A program made the position numbers and the translations under genes. This document shows positions 27,627 through 36,626 of a DNA stretch of 64,000 nucleotides, piece by piece. This stretch comes from Rhodococcus sp. Z13 (GTDB lineage Bacteria > Actinomycetota > Actinomycetes > Mycobacteriales > Mycobacteriaceae): positions 3,466,668 through 3,530,667 of the forward strand of contig NZ_CP107551.1 in the NCBI RefSeq assembly GCF_025837095.1, given 5' to 3'. Every line of letters begins with the position of its first letter. The first letter of the stretch is position 1. The notes under the pieces were generated by a model. It made no database searches. It worked only from the letters and a program-made list of their open reading frames with translations, and was not told the origin of the DNA.

Positions 27627-27641
27627 TACCCCCCGGGGGTA
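27627..27641. promoter_or_regulatory. CsoR-type copper operator
   Basis: TACCCCCCGGGGGTA is a near-perfect palindrome with G/C tracts, the pattern bound by CsoR-family copper repressors. It lies 33 bp upstream of the copZ start, where it would cover the promoter. No csoR gene is present in the window. Confidence 0.7.
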
Positions 27642-27664
27642 CCACAGCGGGGAGCCCGTTCCGA

Positions 27665-28141
27665 TCAGCCGGCGACCAGTTCCTCGAGGCAGGCACGCAG
27701 ACCCTCCGCGTCCTTCGCCCAGGCCCGCACCAGTCCCCCACCGCGCAGGCGCAATCCGATCGCGGTGCGGCGGCGCGGGACGTCCGCGAGTTCCCCGAGC
27801 GACCGCGCGACCTCCCAGCGCTGCGGCTCCCCGGACGGGTCGGGTGGGGGCAGCACCGCCTCGATCTCGGCGATCGGCAGCACCTCGGTGCCCTGCCGCA
27901 GGGTGGTGGCGGTCAGTTCGACGCTCACGTGCCGGCGCGCGGCGACCACCATCACGTAGGTGAAGGCAGCGAGGACCACGGCGAGGATCGGCAGCGCCAC
28001 CCAGTGCACGACCGGGCCGGTGACCAGTTCGAGCACCAGCGCGACCGCGCACAGGATGGGCCCGAGCACCACCGCGCGCCGGCGGGCCCCGGGTTCGTGG
28101 AAGAGAGGCGTCGCGGCGCCGTCGACGGGGTGACCGGTCAA
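27665..28141 (-). CDS. Two-helix membrane protein of unknown function
   Basis: 158 aa: two adjacent hydrophobic helices (AVVLGPILCAVALVLELVTG and WVALPILAVVLAAFTYVMVVA), then a soluble PH-like beta-rich part (VSVELTATTLRQGTEVLPIAEIEAVLP, GLRLRGGGLVRAWAKDAEGLRACLEELV). The layout resembles actinobacterial membrane proteins with a bacterial PH-type domain, but I do not recognise a named family. TTG 28141 is taken as start because it overlaps the stop of the 39-aa ORF upstream (TTGA), which suggests coupling. A comparable membrane gene follows hemB in mycobacteria (recollection). Confidence 0.7.
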   Translation of the reverse strand: MTGHPVDGAATPLFHEPGARRRAVVLGPILCAVALVLELVTGPVVHWVALPILAVVLAAFTYVMVVAARRHVSVELTATTLRQGTEVLPIAEIEAVLPPPDPSGEPQRWEVARSLGELADVPRRRTAIGLRLRGGGLVRAWAKDAEGLRACLEELVAG

Positions 28142-28257
28142 GCGGAGAGCGCCCCGGGGATCACCAGCAACAACGTCGTCAACAGTCCGAGGACGGCGAT
28201 GAGAGCGATCAACACCAGTTCGCGACGACGACCATAGGGCCGCGGTTCCACCTGCAT
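28138..28257 (-). CDS. 39-aa single-helix membrane peptide
   Basis: Starts MQVEPRPYGRRRELVLI and continues with a hydrophobic stretch (LIALIAVLGLLTTLLLVIPGAL) ending in SA. The basic N-terminus and single helix fit a type II small membrane protein. The stop overlaps the TTG of the next membrane gene by 4 bp, the same coupling used across this window. Too short for most gene finders; no homology is claimed. Confidence 0.55.
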   Translation of the reverse strand: MQVEPRPYGRRRELVLIALIAVLGLLTTLLLVIPGALSA

Positions 28258-28367
28258 GACGTCCTTACGCTCGACGGGAAAGGGCCGTTGGGCCCCGACG
28301 GTGAGCCCACCGTACTCTTCCCCCGACGCGAATCAAACCCCCTTCGGAGAGAACTCCGCGACCGAAA

Positions 28368-28913
28368 TCACTGTCCCGGCTTGTCTTCCGGGAGGTGCAG
28401 GAAGAAGCGGTTCGCCTCGCCCCGGTGCATGAGCACGATCGCACCGACGGTCGCGACGGCCTGGAGGATGCCCACCATGCCGAGCACCCAGCTCGCCCCG
28501 CCGTCGCCGACGCCCACCCCGAAGACCGTCGGGAGGGTGGTCAGCGACATGAACACCCCCAGCAGCGTGAGCAGCATCCGCGCCCAGTTCTTCGCCCGAA
28601 GCAGTTGCCGGACCACGAGATACAGCAGTCCGACCACCACCAGCCCGATCGCGCCGGTGATCACCAGGAGGACGGGGACGGCGGACTCGAGCTGCTCGGT
28701 GGTGATGCCCTCGAGCGCCTCCTGCTCGACCATGTCGGTCATCGTCGCCACCAGTTCGCCGCGCCGGTTCCACATGTCGACGAGGCTTGCAAGCAGGCTC
28801 ACGATCGCGAGACCGAGTACCGCACACCACAGTTGGTAGGCCGTCGTGACGTCCGCCGGGACGGGTCGATCGGCGGCCGGACCGGGCCCGGACGGCGGGG
28901 CGGGAAAGCTCAT
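28368..28913 (-). CDS. Four-helix membrane protein in the haem operon
   Basis: 181 aa. A Pro-rich cytoplasmic N-terminus ([18 protein letters not shown]) precedes four helices: [62 protein letters not shown] and [21 protein letters not shown]. No catalytic motif. ATG overlaps the hemB stop (ATGA), so it is the distal gene of the rex-hem operon. Membrane proteins occupy this place in mycobacteria (Rv0513/Rv0514 region, recollection); function unknown. Confidence 0.78.
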   Translation of the reverse strand: MSFPAPPSGPGPAADRPVPADVTTAYQLWCAVLGLAIVSLLASLVDMWNRRGELVATMTDMVEQEALEGITTEQLESAVPVLLVITGAIGLVVVGLLYLVVRQLLRAKNWARMLLTLLGVFMSLTTLPTVFGVGVGDGGASWVLGMVGILQAVATVGAIVLMHRGEANRFFLHLPEDKPGQ

Positions 28914-29887
28914 GACAGCCTGCTCGCGACCTCGGCGGCCCAGTAGGTCAGGACGATGTCGGCGCCGGCCCGGCGGATGCTCGTGAGGGACTCGAGGATC
29001 GCGGCGTCGCGGTCGATCCAGCCCTTCTGCGCGGCGGCGGTGATCATCGAGTACTCACCGGAGATCTGGTAGGCGGCCACCGGCACCGGGGACCGGTCCG
29101 CGACCTCGCGCAGCACGTCGAGATAGGACATCGCCGGCTTGACCATCACCATGTCGGCGCCCTCGGCGAGGTCGAGGTCCACCTCGTGCAGCGACTCCCG
29201 GCGGTTCGCCGGATCCTGCTGGTAGGTGCGGCGATCGCCCTGGAGGGACGAGCCGACGGCGTCGCGGAAGGGACCGTAGAAGGCCGAGGCGTACTTCGCG
29301 GCATAGGCGAGCTGCCCGACCTCGGTGTGGCCTGCCTCGTCGAGCGCGGCACGGATGTGGCCGATCTGGCCGTCCATCATCCCGCTCGGGCCGAGCAGGT
29401 GGGCGCCGGCCTCGGCCTGCGCGACGGCCATCGCCGCGTAGCGCTCGAGCGTCGCGTCGTTGTCGACGGCCCCGGTGTCGGTGAGCACGCCGCAGTGCCC
29501 GTGATCGGTGAACTCGTCGAGGCAGGTGTCGGCCATGAGGACCGTGGAGTCGCCGAGTTCGCTGCGCAGCGACCGCAGAGCGCGGTTGAGCACACCCTCG
29601 GGGTCGCTCGCGGCGGAACCCTCGGCGTCCTTGTCCTCGGGGCGCGGCACACCGAAGAGCATCAGGCCCCCGACACCGGCGGCGACCGCCTCGGCCGCGG
29701 CCTTCTTCAGGGAGTCGGCGGTGTGCTGGTAGACGCCGGGCATCGACGCGATCTCACGCGGCTCGCTCAGGCCGTCGGCCACGAACATCGGCAGCACGAG
29801 ATGCCGCGGCTCGAGGGAGGTCTCCGCCACCAGCCGCCGGATCGCGGGGGTGCTGCGGAGTCGGCGGGGACGGATCTCGGGGAACAT
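28910..29887 (-). CDS. hemB: Delta-aminolevulinic acid dehydratase (porphobilinogen synthase)
   Basis: 325 aa; condenses two ALA molecules. Seen: [31 protein letters not shown], the metal-site loop [17 protein letters not shown] (two Cys kept and one replaced by Asp relative to the classic three-Cys zinc site), and the two catalytic lysines in [21 protein letters not shown] and [22 protein letters not shown] 29887 has a GGAAGG-like site about 11 nt upstream; a GTG four codons earlier is possible. A hairpin separates it from hemD. Confidence 0.95.
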   Translation of the reverse strand: MFPEIRPRRLRSTPAIRRLVAETSLEPRHLVLPMFVADGLSEPREIASMPGVYQHTADSLKKAAAEAVAAGVGGLMLFGVPRPEDKDAEGSAASDPEGVLNRALRSLRSELGDSTVLMADTCLDEFTDHGHCGVLTDTGAVDNDATLERYAAMAVAQAEAGAHLLGPSGMMDGQIGHIRAALDEAGHTEVGQLAYAAKYASAFYGPFRDAVGSSLQGDRRTYQQDPANRRESLHEVDLDLAEGADMVMVKPAMSYLDVLREVADRSPVPVAAYQISGEYSMITAAAQKGWIDRDAAILESLTSIRRAGADIVLTYWAAEVASRLS

Positions 29888-29903
29888 CGGGGTGAGCACC
29901 TTC

Positions 29904-29967
29904 CATACGGGTCGTGCATACGGGTCGTGCGCGGCCCCGGTGGCAGTGACCACCGGAACCGCGCACG
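29904..29967 (-). repeat. 13-bp tandem repeat and hairpin between hemD and hemB
   Basis: CATACGGGTCGTG is present twice in tandem at 29904-29929. Overlapping it, CGTGCGCGG (29926-29934) pairs with CCGCGCACG (29959-29967), and CCGGTGG (29937-29943) with CCACCGG (29950-29956), giving a long stem-loop. It lies inside the operon, so it may be an attenuator, a partial terminator or an mRNA processing site. Confidence 0.6.
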
Positions 29968-29992
29968 AGCGATCATCGGGACGCGGGAACCA

Positions 29993-31558
29993 TCAACGGC
30001 GAGCGCGCGACTTCTTCCGCGGCGGGGGCAGGGCGCCCTCGGCCCGGAGCCGGGCGGCGTGCTCGGCGAGCGCATCGACCAGCGGACCGACCTGCGCGGT
30101 CTCCGGCTGCACGTCCACCCGCAGACCGAACTCGATCGCGGTCTCGGCCGTCTTCGGGCCGATGCACGCGACGATGGTGCGGGCGTGCGGCTTGCCGGCG
30201 ATACCCACGAGATTGCGGACCGTCGACGACGAGGTGAAGCACACCGCGTCGAACCCACCGGTCTTGATCATCTCGCGGGTCGCGGCCGGCGGCGGAGCGG
30301 CACGGACGGTGCGGTAGGCGGTGACGTCGTCGATCTCCCAGCCGCGTTCGCGCAGCCCCTCGGCGAGGGTCTCGGTGGCGATGTCGGCGCGCGGCAGCAG
30401 CACGCGGTTGACCGGGTCGAAGACGTCGTCGTAGGGCGCGAACTCGGCGAGCAGGCCCTCGCTGGACTGCTCGCCCTTGGGGACGAGCTCGGGGATGATG
30501 CCGAACGAGCGCACCTTCGCGGCGGTGGCCTCACCGACGCAGGCGATCTTCACGCCGGAGAAGGCGCGGGCGTCCAGGCCGAAGGCCTCGAACTTCTCCC
30601 ACACGGCGCGCACGGCGTTGGTGGAGGTGAACACCACCCACTGGTAGCGGCCGTCGACCAGGCCCTTGACCGCACGCTCCATCTGGGCGGGGCTGCGGGG
30701 CGGCTCGACGGCGATGGTCGGGACCTCCATCGGGATGGCGCCGTGCGTGACGAGCCGTTCGCTCATCTCGCCCGCCTGCTCCTTGGTGCGGGGCACGAGC
30801 ACCGTCCAGCCGTAGAGGGCGCGGGACTCCCACCAGGACATCTTGTTGCGGTGCGAGACCACCTTGCCGACGGTGACGACGAGCGGTCCGACGAGTTCGG
30901 AGCCGGCGTCGTTGAGGGTCGCGAGGGTCGCCTCGACGGTGCGCTGCTGACGGGTGGTGCCGCGCACGGTGATCGCCGCGGGGGTCTGCGGCGCGAGGCC
31001 GTGTTCGACGAGGGCACTGGCGGTTTCGGCGAGGTGACCGGCGGTGGCGTGCAGCACGAGAGGTCCGGGGGCAGCGGCGAGTGCGGCCCAGTCGACCTCT
31101 CCGCGCACGTCGACCTCGGTGTGGCACGAGCCCAGCGCCATCCCGGCGTAGCTCGGCACCGCCGAGCCGGCGGGCAGCCCCGGGAGGACCTCGAAGACAA
31201 CCTGGGTGCGGGCGACGGCGTTGACCTCGGCGATGACCGAGTCGGTGGTCAGCGGGTCGCCGGCCACCAGACGCACCACGTCGCGCCCCGTCTTCGCTTC
31301 CGCGACAAGAGTTTTCGCGACCTCGGCCGGTTCACCGAGAGCCGGCCGGACCTCGGCGACGGGTTCCCCGGTCTCCGGGTCGGTGCCGTGGTCGACACCG
31401 ACGAGGGCGACGACGCCCTTGTCGACGTCGGGGTCGGTGAAGGCGATCGTGGCACCCGCCAGCACGTCGCGTGCGCGCACGGTGAGCAGCGCCGGATCTC
31501 CCGGACCCGATCCCACGAACAGGATCCGCCCGGGGTTGTGCTTACGGACTCGGCTCAT
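29993..31558 (-). CDS. hemD: HemD with N-terminal SUMT-like domain (uroporphyrinogen-III synthase fusion)
   Basis: 521 aa, two domains. Residues 1-250 resemble SAM-dependent uroporphyrinogen-III methyltransferases (RILFVGSGPGDPALLTVRARDVL, VVRLVAGDP, EVLPGLPAGSAVPSYAGM), but key motifs are altered: the usual YDRLV is FTDPDV, and GGDPFxFGRG is AGDPLTTDSV. Residues 260-510 are the HemD domain (TVLVPRTKEQAGEMSERL, VFTSTNAVRAVWEKFEAFGLD, VCFTSSSTVRNLV, IVACIGPKTAETAIEFGL), which cyclises hydroxymethylbilane. The fusion is normal for actinobacteria; methyltransferase activity is doubtful. Confidence 0.92.
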   Translation of the reverse strand: MSRVRKHNPGRILFVGSGPGDPALLTVRARDVLAGATIAFTDPDVDKGVVALVGVDHGTDPETGEPVAEVRPALGEPAEVAKTLVAEAKTGRDVVRLVAGDPLTTDSVIAEVNAVARTQVVFEVLPGLPAGSAVPSYAGMALGSCHTEVDVRGEVDWAALAAAPGPLVLHATAGHLAETASALVEHGLAPQTPAAITVRGTTRQQRTVEATLATLNDAGSELVGPLVVTVGKVVSHRNKMSWWESRALYGWTVLVPRTKEQAGEMSERLVTHGAIPMEVPTIAVEPPRSPAQMERAVKGLVDGRYQWVVFTSTNAVRAVWEKFEAFGLDARAFSGVKIACVGEATAAKVRSFGIIPELVPKGEQSSEGLLAEFAPYDDVFDPVNRVLLPRADIATETLAEGLRERGWEIDDVTAYRTVRAAPPPAATREMIKTGGFDAVCFTSSSTVRNLVGIAGKPHARTIVACIGPKTAETAIEFGLRVDVQPETAQVGPLVDALAEHAARLRAEGALPPPRKKSRARR

Positions 31559-31633
31559 CGGTCATTCTCCAGTGCGATCGAATCAGCGGTAGGGGCAAAG
31601 CGGGTGACGGGTGCAGCAGCGTCGGTCCTGGGG

Positions 31634-32644
31634 TCAGTCATCGGCCGGTTCCTGCTCGAGGACCACGCCGTGGGACACCATGAGTTCGCGCGCGCCGAGA
31701 TCGAGCAACTCGCGGGCGACCCTGCGGCCGAGTTCCTCGGCCTGCTCGGGAGCACCCACCGCGCTCGCGCGCAGCACGTCCGACCCGTCGAGGGCGGCGG
31801 CACAGCCACGCACCGACAGCTCCTCGATCACGCGGCCGTCGTCGTCGAGCGACTCGACGACCTCCGCGATCGCGCCGACGGGGGCGGTGCAGCCCGCCTC
31901 CAGTTCGGCGAGCAGCGAGCGTTCCGCGACCACCGCCGCCCGGCTGGGCGCGTGGTCGAGTTCGGACAGCAGCTCGATCAGCTCGGTGTCGTCCGCGCGG
32001 CACTCGACGGCCAGGGCACCCTGCGAGGGCGCCGGCAGCATCTGCACCGGGTCGAGCGTCTCGGTGATCCGGTCGGTGCGACCGATGCGCGACAGTCCGG
32101 CGCGGGCGATGACGATCGCGTCGAGTTCCCCGGACTCGACCTTGCCGAGCCGGGTGTCGATGTTGCCGCGGAGCGGCTCGATCTGCAGACCCAGGCCGAG
32201 GGCGGCGAGCTGCGCGCGGCGGCGCGGCGCGGAGGTACCGACCTTCGAGCCGGGCGGCAGTTCGCCGAGCACCATGCCGTCGCGGGCGACGAGCGCGTCG
32301 CGCGGATCCTCACGTTCGGGCACGGCCGCGATCACCATGCGCGGGTCCTGGAAGGTGGGCAGGTCCTTGTAGGAGTGCACCGCGACGTCGACCTCACCGG
32401 CGAGCAGGGCCTCGCGCAGCTCGGCGGTGAACACGCCGACGCCGATCCGCTGGACAGGTCCGGGGGTGACGTCGCCCTTGGTGGTGATGACGACGAGCTC
32501 GGCGGGATGCCCGGCGGCGATGAGCGCGTCGCGCACGGTGCCGGCCTGAGTGGTGGCGAGCACACTGCCCCGGGTCCCGATCCGCAGGGGGCGGTCCTGC
32601 CGTGCGGTGTCGGTCCGAGTAGCCGATGCGGCCTCGGTGCTCAT
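31634..32644 (-). CDS. hemC: Hydroxymethylbilane synthase
   Basis: 336 aa porphobilinogen deaminase. Seen: [15 protein letters not shown] at the N-terminus, [11 protein letters not shown] with the catalytic Asp, [31 protein letters not shown], and the dipyrromethane cofactor cysteine (about C252) in [13 protein letters not shown]. The start overlaps the hemA stop (ATGA), and 75 bp separate it from hemD. The N-terminus carries a short polar extension of about 18 residues before the first strand. Confidence 0.96.
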   Translation of the reverse strand: MSTEAASATRTDTARQDRPLRIGTRGSVLATTQAGTVRDALIAAGHPAELVVITTKGDVTPGPVQRIGVGVFTAELREALLAGEVDVAVHSYKDLPTFQDPRMVIAAVPEREDPRDALVARDGMVLGELPPGSKVGTSAPRRRAQLAALGLGLQIEPLRGNIDTRLGKVESGELDAIVIARAGLSRIGRTDRITETLDPVQMLPAPSQGALAVECRADDTELIELLSELDHAPSRAAVVAERSLLAELEAGCTAPVGAIAEVVESLDDDGRVIEELSVRGCAAALDGSDVLRASAVGAPEQAEELGRRVARELLDLGARELMVSHGVVLEQEPADD

Positions 32645-34065
32645 GCCTTGCCGTCCTTTCGTGAAGCCTGCAACTCCGTGGTCACGGCAGGGTCGAGGGC
32701 GGCGGACAGGTCCGCCGACAGGGTCGGGTCGGTCAGCGACTTCAGTTCCTTGGTGGGCGTCGCGACGGCCTCGACCGAACCCGGCCGCAGTTCGAACAGC
32801 TCCCGCAGCGCCTCGGCGTACTGGTCGCCGCCCGGGGTGGAGGCGAGCTGCTTGACCCGCACCGTAGGGGCGTGGAGGAGCTTGTCGACGACGCGCCGGA
32901 CGGTCCGGGCGACCTCGTCGCGCTGGCCGTCCTCGAGATCGGGCAGCCGTGATTCGAGGCGCAGGAGTTCACCCTCCACGACCTCGGCGGCGCGCTGACG
33001 CAGCGCCGTGACGGTCGGGGTGATCTCCGCGAGCCGCTGCGCGGTGAGGTACTGGGCGAGTTCCTCGGCGACGATCTTGCGGGCGGCGTCGGCGTCGTTG
33101 GCGGCGGCTCCGGCGGAGGGATCGCGCTGCAGCGACTCCATGTCGAACACCCGCACGCCGGGCAGTCCGGCGACGGTGGTGTCGACGTCGCGGGGCAGGC
33201 CGAGATCGCAGATGGCGAGTGGACGGTCGCCGCGGCCGGGCTGGGCGAGCGCCAGGTGGGCGTCGGCGAGGGTGACGACGGTGCCCACCGCACCGGTGCA
33301 GGTGACGGCGACGTCGGCGCGGGCGAGAGCGCTCGCGAGGTCGTCGAAGGCGACGACATCGGCGTCCACCCCGTTGCCGCGGGCGGTCTCGGCGAGACGC
33401 TCGGCGCGTTCGCGGGTGCGGTTGGCGACGACGATCGACTCCACACCGGCGCGGGTCAGGTGCGCGACGGCCAGGCCGCCCATCGCACCGGCACCGATGA
33501 CCGCGGCGGTGCGGCCGCGCAGACCGTCCTCACCGAGGAAGGCGGCGGCCTTGTCGAGGGCGACGGACACGACCGAGGCGCCGGCGGCGTCGATGCCGGT
33601 CTCGGAGTGCACCCGCTTGCCCACCCGCAGCGCCTGCTGCGCGAGTTCGTGCAGGGTGCGGCCGGCGGCCTGCTGGGCATCGGCGGCGGCGTAGGCGGTG
33701 CGGATCTGGCCGAGGATCTGCTGCTCGCCGACCACCATGGAGTCGAGACCGCTCGCGACGGAGAACAGGTGCTCGACGGCGGCTTCGCTGTACCGCACGT
33801 AGGCATGCTTGTGCAGGTCGGTGACGGGCAGACCGGAGTGCTCGGCGAGCAGTTCGCTCACCGTGGCGAGGGCTCCGTGGAAGGCGTCGACGACGGCGTA
33901 GATCTCCACCCGGTTGCAGGTGGAGACGATCATGGCCTCGGAGATCCGGTCCGATGCCAGCATCTTGTCGGTGAGCTTGGGGCGGTCGGTGTCGGCGACG
34001 GCCACCTTCTCGAGCACCGGGACCGGTGCGCTCCTATGCGAAATCCCGACGAGGAGAACACTCAC
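32641..34065 (-). CDS. hemA: Glutamyl-tRNA reductase
   Basis: 474 aa; reduces Glu-tRNA to glutamate-1-semialdehyde with NADPH, the committed step of C5 haem synthesis. Seen: [16 protein letters not shown], the nucleophilic Cys (C50) in [31 protein letters not shown], the NADPH-binding [17 protein letters not shown] and [14 protein letters not shown], and a helical C-terminal dimerisation domain. The GTG start overlaps the rex stop by 4 bp, so rex and hemA are translationally coupled. Confidence 0.96.
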   Translation of the reverse strand: MSVLLVGISHRSAPVPVLEKVAVADTDRPKLTDKMLASDRISEAMIVSTCNRVEIYAVVDAFHGALATVSELLAEHSGLPVTDLHKHAYVRYSEAAVEHLFSVASGLDSMVVGEQQILGQIRTAYAAADAQQAAGRTLHELAQQALRVGKRVHSETGIDAAGASVVSVALDKAAAFLGEDGLRGRTAAVIGAGAMGGLAVAHLTRAGVESIVVANRTRERAERLAETARGNGVDADVVAFDDLASALARADVAVTCTGAVGTVVTLADAHLALAQPGRGDRPLAICDLGLPRDVDTTVAGLPGVRVFDMESLQRDPSAGAAANDADAARKIVAEELAQYLTAQRLAEITPTVTALRQRAAEVVEGELLRLESRLPDLEDGQRDEVARTVRRVVDKLLHAPTVRVKQLASTPGGDQYAEALRELFELRPGSVEAVATPTKELKSLTDPTLSADLSAALDPAVTTELQASRKDGKA

Positions 34066-34934
34066 GGCGCGATCACCGATCCGTTTCTGGTCGCGGCCGA
34101 GCCCATCGGACCCGCCTTTCCTGTTGTGGTACGCCGGGCAGAACTGCGCGTGGAGACCCGCGGGAGGCCGGCAGGGCGTACGTCGCCGGCAGCGGGACGG
34201 ACATCATCGGAGGCCGCGGCGCGGACCAGCTCGTCGTTGCGGGCGCTGTTGAACGACAGGACCTGCATCTCGACGGACAGATCGACGCGGCGGATCTCGA
34301 CGTGCTCGGGCACCTCGAGTTCGACCGGCGCGAAGGAGAGGATGCTGCGCACCCCGGAGCGCACCAGCCGGTCGCACACCTGCTGGGCGGCTTCCTCGGG
34401 GGTGGCGACGACACCGATGGTCGCGCCGAGTTCGCGGGCGTCGACCTCGAGATCGTCGACGTGGCGCACCACCAGGTCGCCGACGCGGGTGCCCACGACC
34501 TCGGGGCGGGAGTCGAACAGACCGGCCATGGTGAAGCCGCGCCGGTCGAAGCCGGGATAACGGGCGAGGGCACGGCCGAGATTGCCGACGCCGACCAGCA
34601 CGACGCGGTGGCCGCGGTCGAGGCCGAGGGCGGCTTCGATGCGGGACTGCAGCCGCACCACGTCGTAGCCGACGCCACGCACACCGTTGGGTCCGAGGAA
34701 GGACAGATCCTTGCGGAGCTTGGCCGATCCGACCCCGGCTGCAGCAGCGAGTTCCTCGCTCGAGACGATGAGGGTTCCGGATTCCGCGAACGCTCCGAGG
34801 ACCCGGAGATAGGTGGCGAGACGCGTCACAGTAGCCTGTGGGATATCGCGCACCGGCACGGCGGGAGTGGCACCCCCGCCGGACCCGGCGGTGCCGCGGG
34901 CATCATCGCCCTGCGGTGGGTGCAACTGCGTCAC
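34062..34934 (-). CDS. rex: Redox-sensing transcriptional repressor Rex
   Basis: 290 aa. Seen: the N-terminal winged helix ([48 protein letters not shown] with RKDLSF and the GVRGVGYDV element) and the Rossmann domain [32 protein letters not shown] with the GxGxxG motif. Rex senses the NADH/NAD+ ratio and represses respiratory genes when NADH is low. A C-terminal tail of about 50 polar residues goes beyond the usual 210-230 aa core. It heads the rex-hemACDB operon, and a Rex-type operator lies 82 bp upstream. Confidence 0.95.
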   Translation of the reverse strand: MTQLHPPQGDDARGTAGSGGGATPAVPVRDIPQATVTRLATYLRVLGAFAESGTLIVSSEELAAAAGVGSAKLRKDLSFLGPNGVRGVGYDVVRLQSRIEAALGLDRGHRVVLVGVGNLGRALARYPGFDRRGFTMAGLFDSRPEVVGTRVGDLVVRHVDDLEVDARELGATIGVVATPEEAAQQVCDRLVRSGVRSILSFAPVELEVPEHVEIRRVDLSVEMQVLSFNSARNDELVRAAASDDVRPAAGDVRPAGLPRVSTRSSARRTTTGKAGPMGSAATRNGSVIAP

Positions 34935-35015
34935 GGTACGTGGCTCCTCGTCCGGCCGGTGGATACACGCCTGGCCTCACGGTGATCCGGAAATCGTTCA
35001 CACCACGGTAACCGC

Positions 35016-35033
35016 TTGTGAAGCCATGCACAA
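35016..35033. promoter_or_regulatory. Rex operator (ROP-like)
   Basis: TTGTGAAGCCATGCACAA has TTGTG and CACAA half-sites exactly 8 nt apart, as in the Streptomyces Rex operator consensus TTGTGAACNNNTTCACAA; it differs at two inner positions. It lies 82 bp upstream of rex, so it would give autoregulation and control of the whole haem operon. Confidence 0.65.
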
Positions 35034-35093
35034 AGTTGCTCGAAGGCCCCCGAATGTGCTTTCCACCTGCTGTACCACCGGACGGCGGGGGGC

Positions 35094-35384
35094 TCAGCGG
35101 GCGAGATCGGCGCGCAGCCGGGGCTCGTCCACCTCCCAGTAGCTGTGCTCGCGTCCGTCGAGCAGGACGACGGGCAGACGGTCGCCGTATTCGGCCCTCA
35201 GTTCGGGATCGGTTGCGGCAGCGACATCCACGTCGATGCAGGTGACCTCCACCCCGAACTCGGCGCCGATCGCCTCGAGCCGCTCGCGGGCCGGGGCGCA
35301 CGCACCGCAGCCGGCGCGCACGAGAAGGGTGAGGCTGTGGCGGTTCGCGGAGTCGTCCGCGGCGGGGGAACGATGCTCGGTCAT
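35094..35384 (-). CDS. Glutaredoxin-like thiol-disulfide protein
   Basis: 96 aa, thioredoxin fold. A polar N-terminus precedes HSLTLLVRAGCGACAPARERLEAIGAEFGVEVTCIDVD, which carries the redox motif CGAC, and LPVVLLDGREHSYWEVDEPRLRADL, which has the cis-Pro and substrate-side residues of the short glutaredoxin family. Actinobacteria lack glutathione, so partners may be mycothiol or thioredoxin systems (inference). It lies upstream of rex on the same strand; the Rex site sits between them, so rex probably has its own promoter. Confidence 0.88.
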   Translation of the reverse strand: MTEHRSPAADDSANRHSLTLLVRAGCGACAPARERLEAIGAEFGVEVTCIDVDVAAATDPELRAEYGDRLPVVLLDGREHSYWEVDEPRLRADLAR

Positions 35385-35587
35385 GCCTCCACTGTGCGAT
35401 ACGACCAGTCGAGATGAACGTCACACCCTGCCACAGCGGTGGCGGCCTCGCTGAACCGGGGGTGGGTGCGGGCTAGGCTTGGCCCGGGTCGCCGTGCGCC
35501 CCACGGCCCGGCCGCCTCCGGATCGGAGCGCGGAGGGGCCGCGGAATCCGCGGACACGACCTGCCCGTCACGACACCGGAGGTGCGA

Positions 35588-36592
35588 GTGCCAGGACGTT
35601 CGTTTCCCTACGGATGGGGCATGGGTGAGACATGGGCGCGCATCATCCGGCCCGGACGTCGACTGCTGTCCCGCAAGTTCGGGCCGAGCGAGGAAGAGGT
35701 CCGCGCCAACCTCGCGGGTGAGGCGAGCGCCGACGCCGCCCTGGCCCTGCAGGAATCCCGCAGCCAGGAGGCCGGCCCCGAACCCGAGCCCTCCCCCGAG
35801 ACCGAGCCGGTCCCCCGCGACCTGACCGCGGCGGCGTTCTTCGACGTCGACAACACGATGGTGCAGGGCGCGTCGATCATCCACTTCGCCCGCGGTCTCG
35901 TCGCCCGCGACTACTTCGACAAGTCCGACCTGTTCGAGTTCGCCTGGCAGCAGATCAAGTTCCGGCTGACCGGCAAGGAGAACATGAACGACGTGGCCTC
36001 CGGCCGCGACAAGGCGTTGTCGTTCGTGCAGGGCCGCTCCACCGAGGAACTGCGCCGGCTCGGCGAGGAGATCTACGACGAGATCATCGCCGACAAGATC
36101 TGGCCGGGCACCCGTGCCCTCGCCCAGATGCACCTCGACGCCGGCCAGCAGGTGTGGCTCGTCACCGCCACCCCGGTCGAACTGGCCGACGTCATCGCCC
36201 GGCGGCTCGGCCTGACGGGCGCGCTCGGCACCGTGGCGGAGTCGAAGAACGGGGTGTTCACCGGCCGGCTGGTCGGCGACATCCTGCACGGTCTGGGCAA
36301 GGCGCACGCCATCCGGGCGCTCGCGATCCGCGAGGGCCTGAACCTCAAGCGGTGCACCGCCTACTCCGACAGCCACAACGACCTGCCGATGCTGTCGGTG
36401 GTGGGCACCGCCGTGGCGATCAATCCCGATCCCGACCTGCGGCAGGTCGCGCGGACCCGCGGCTGGGAGATCCGCGACTTCCGCACGGCCCGCAAGGCCG
36501 CGAAGGTCGGGGTGCCGACGGCCATCGGTCTCGGCGCCGCCGGTGGTGCGGTGGCGGTCCTGGTGGGGCGCCGCAAGGACCGCGCGGCCTGA
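35588..36592 (+). CDS. HAD-IB family phosphatase (SerB1-like)
   Basis: 334 aa. Residues 1-78 are a basic then Pro/Glu-rich linker. The HAD domain follows: [16 protein letters not shown] (nucleophile about D86, acid/base D88), [16 protein letters not shown], and motif IV in [19 protein letters not shown] Gly-rich C-terminal segment ([22 protein letters not shown]) is hydrophobic enough to be a membrane helix. GTG 35588 is chosen because GGAGG lies 5 nt upstream; GTG 35582 overlaps that site. The substrate may be phosphoserine or a lipid phosphate; the C-terminal helix favours a membrane-linked role. Confidence 0.87.
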   Translation: MPGRSFPYGWGMGETWARIIRPGRRLLSRKFGPSEEEVRANLAGEASADAALALQESRSQEAGPEPEPSPETEPVPRDLTAAAFFDVDNTMVQGASIIHFARGLVARDYFDKSDLFEFAWQQIKFRLTGKENMNDVASGRDKALSFVQGRSTEELRRLGEEIYDEIIADKIWPGTRALAQMHLDAGQQVWLVTATPVELADVIARRLGLTGALGTVAESKNGVFTGRLVGDILHGLGKAHAIRALAIREGLNLKRCTAYSDSHNDLPMLSVVGTAVAINPDPDLRQVARTRGWEIRDFRTARKAAKVGVPTAIGLGAAGGAVAVLVGRRKDRAA

Positions 36593-36603
36593 CGGCGGGT
36601 CCT

Positions 36604-36626
36604 CCTCGGCGAAGCTAGCCGAGGAA
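36604..36626. terminator. Bidirectional hairpin overlapping a stop codon
   Basis: TCCTCGGC (36604-36611) pairs with GCCGAGGA (36619-36626) around a 7-nt loop that contains the stop codon of the acyltransferase gene. It lies between convergent genes 22 bp apart and can act on both. Confidence 0.6.

Noticed and set aside
29186-32998. 1270-aa plus-strand open frame across the hem genes
   Set aside because: It is antisense to hemB, hemD, hemC and hemA, all with catalytic motifs; the frame stays open only because of high GC codon structure.
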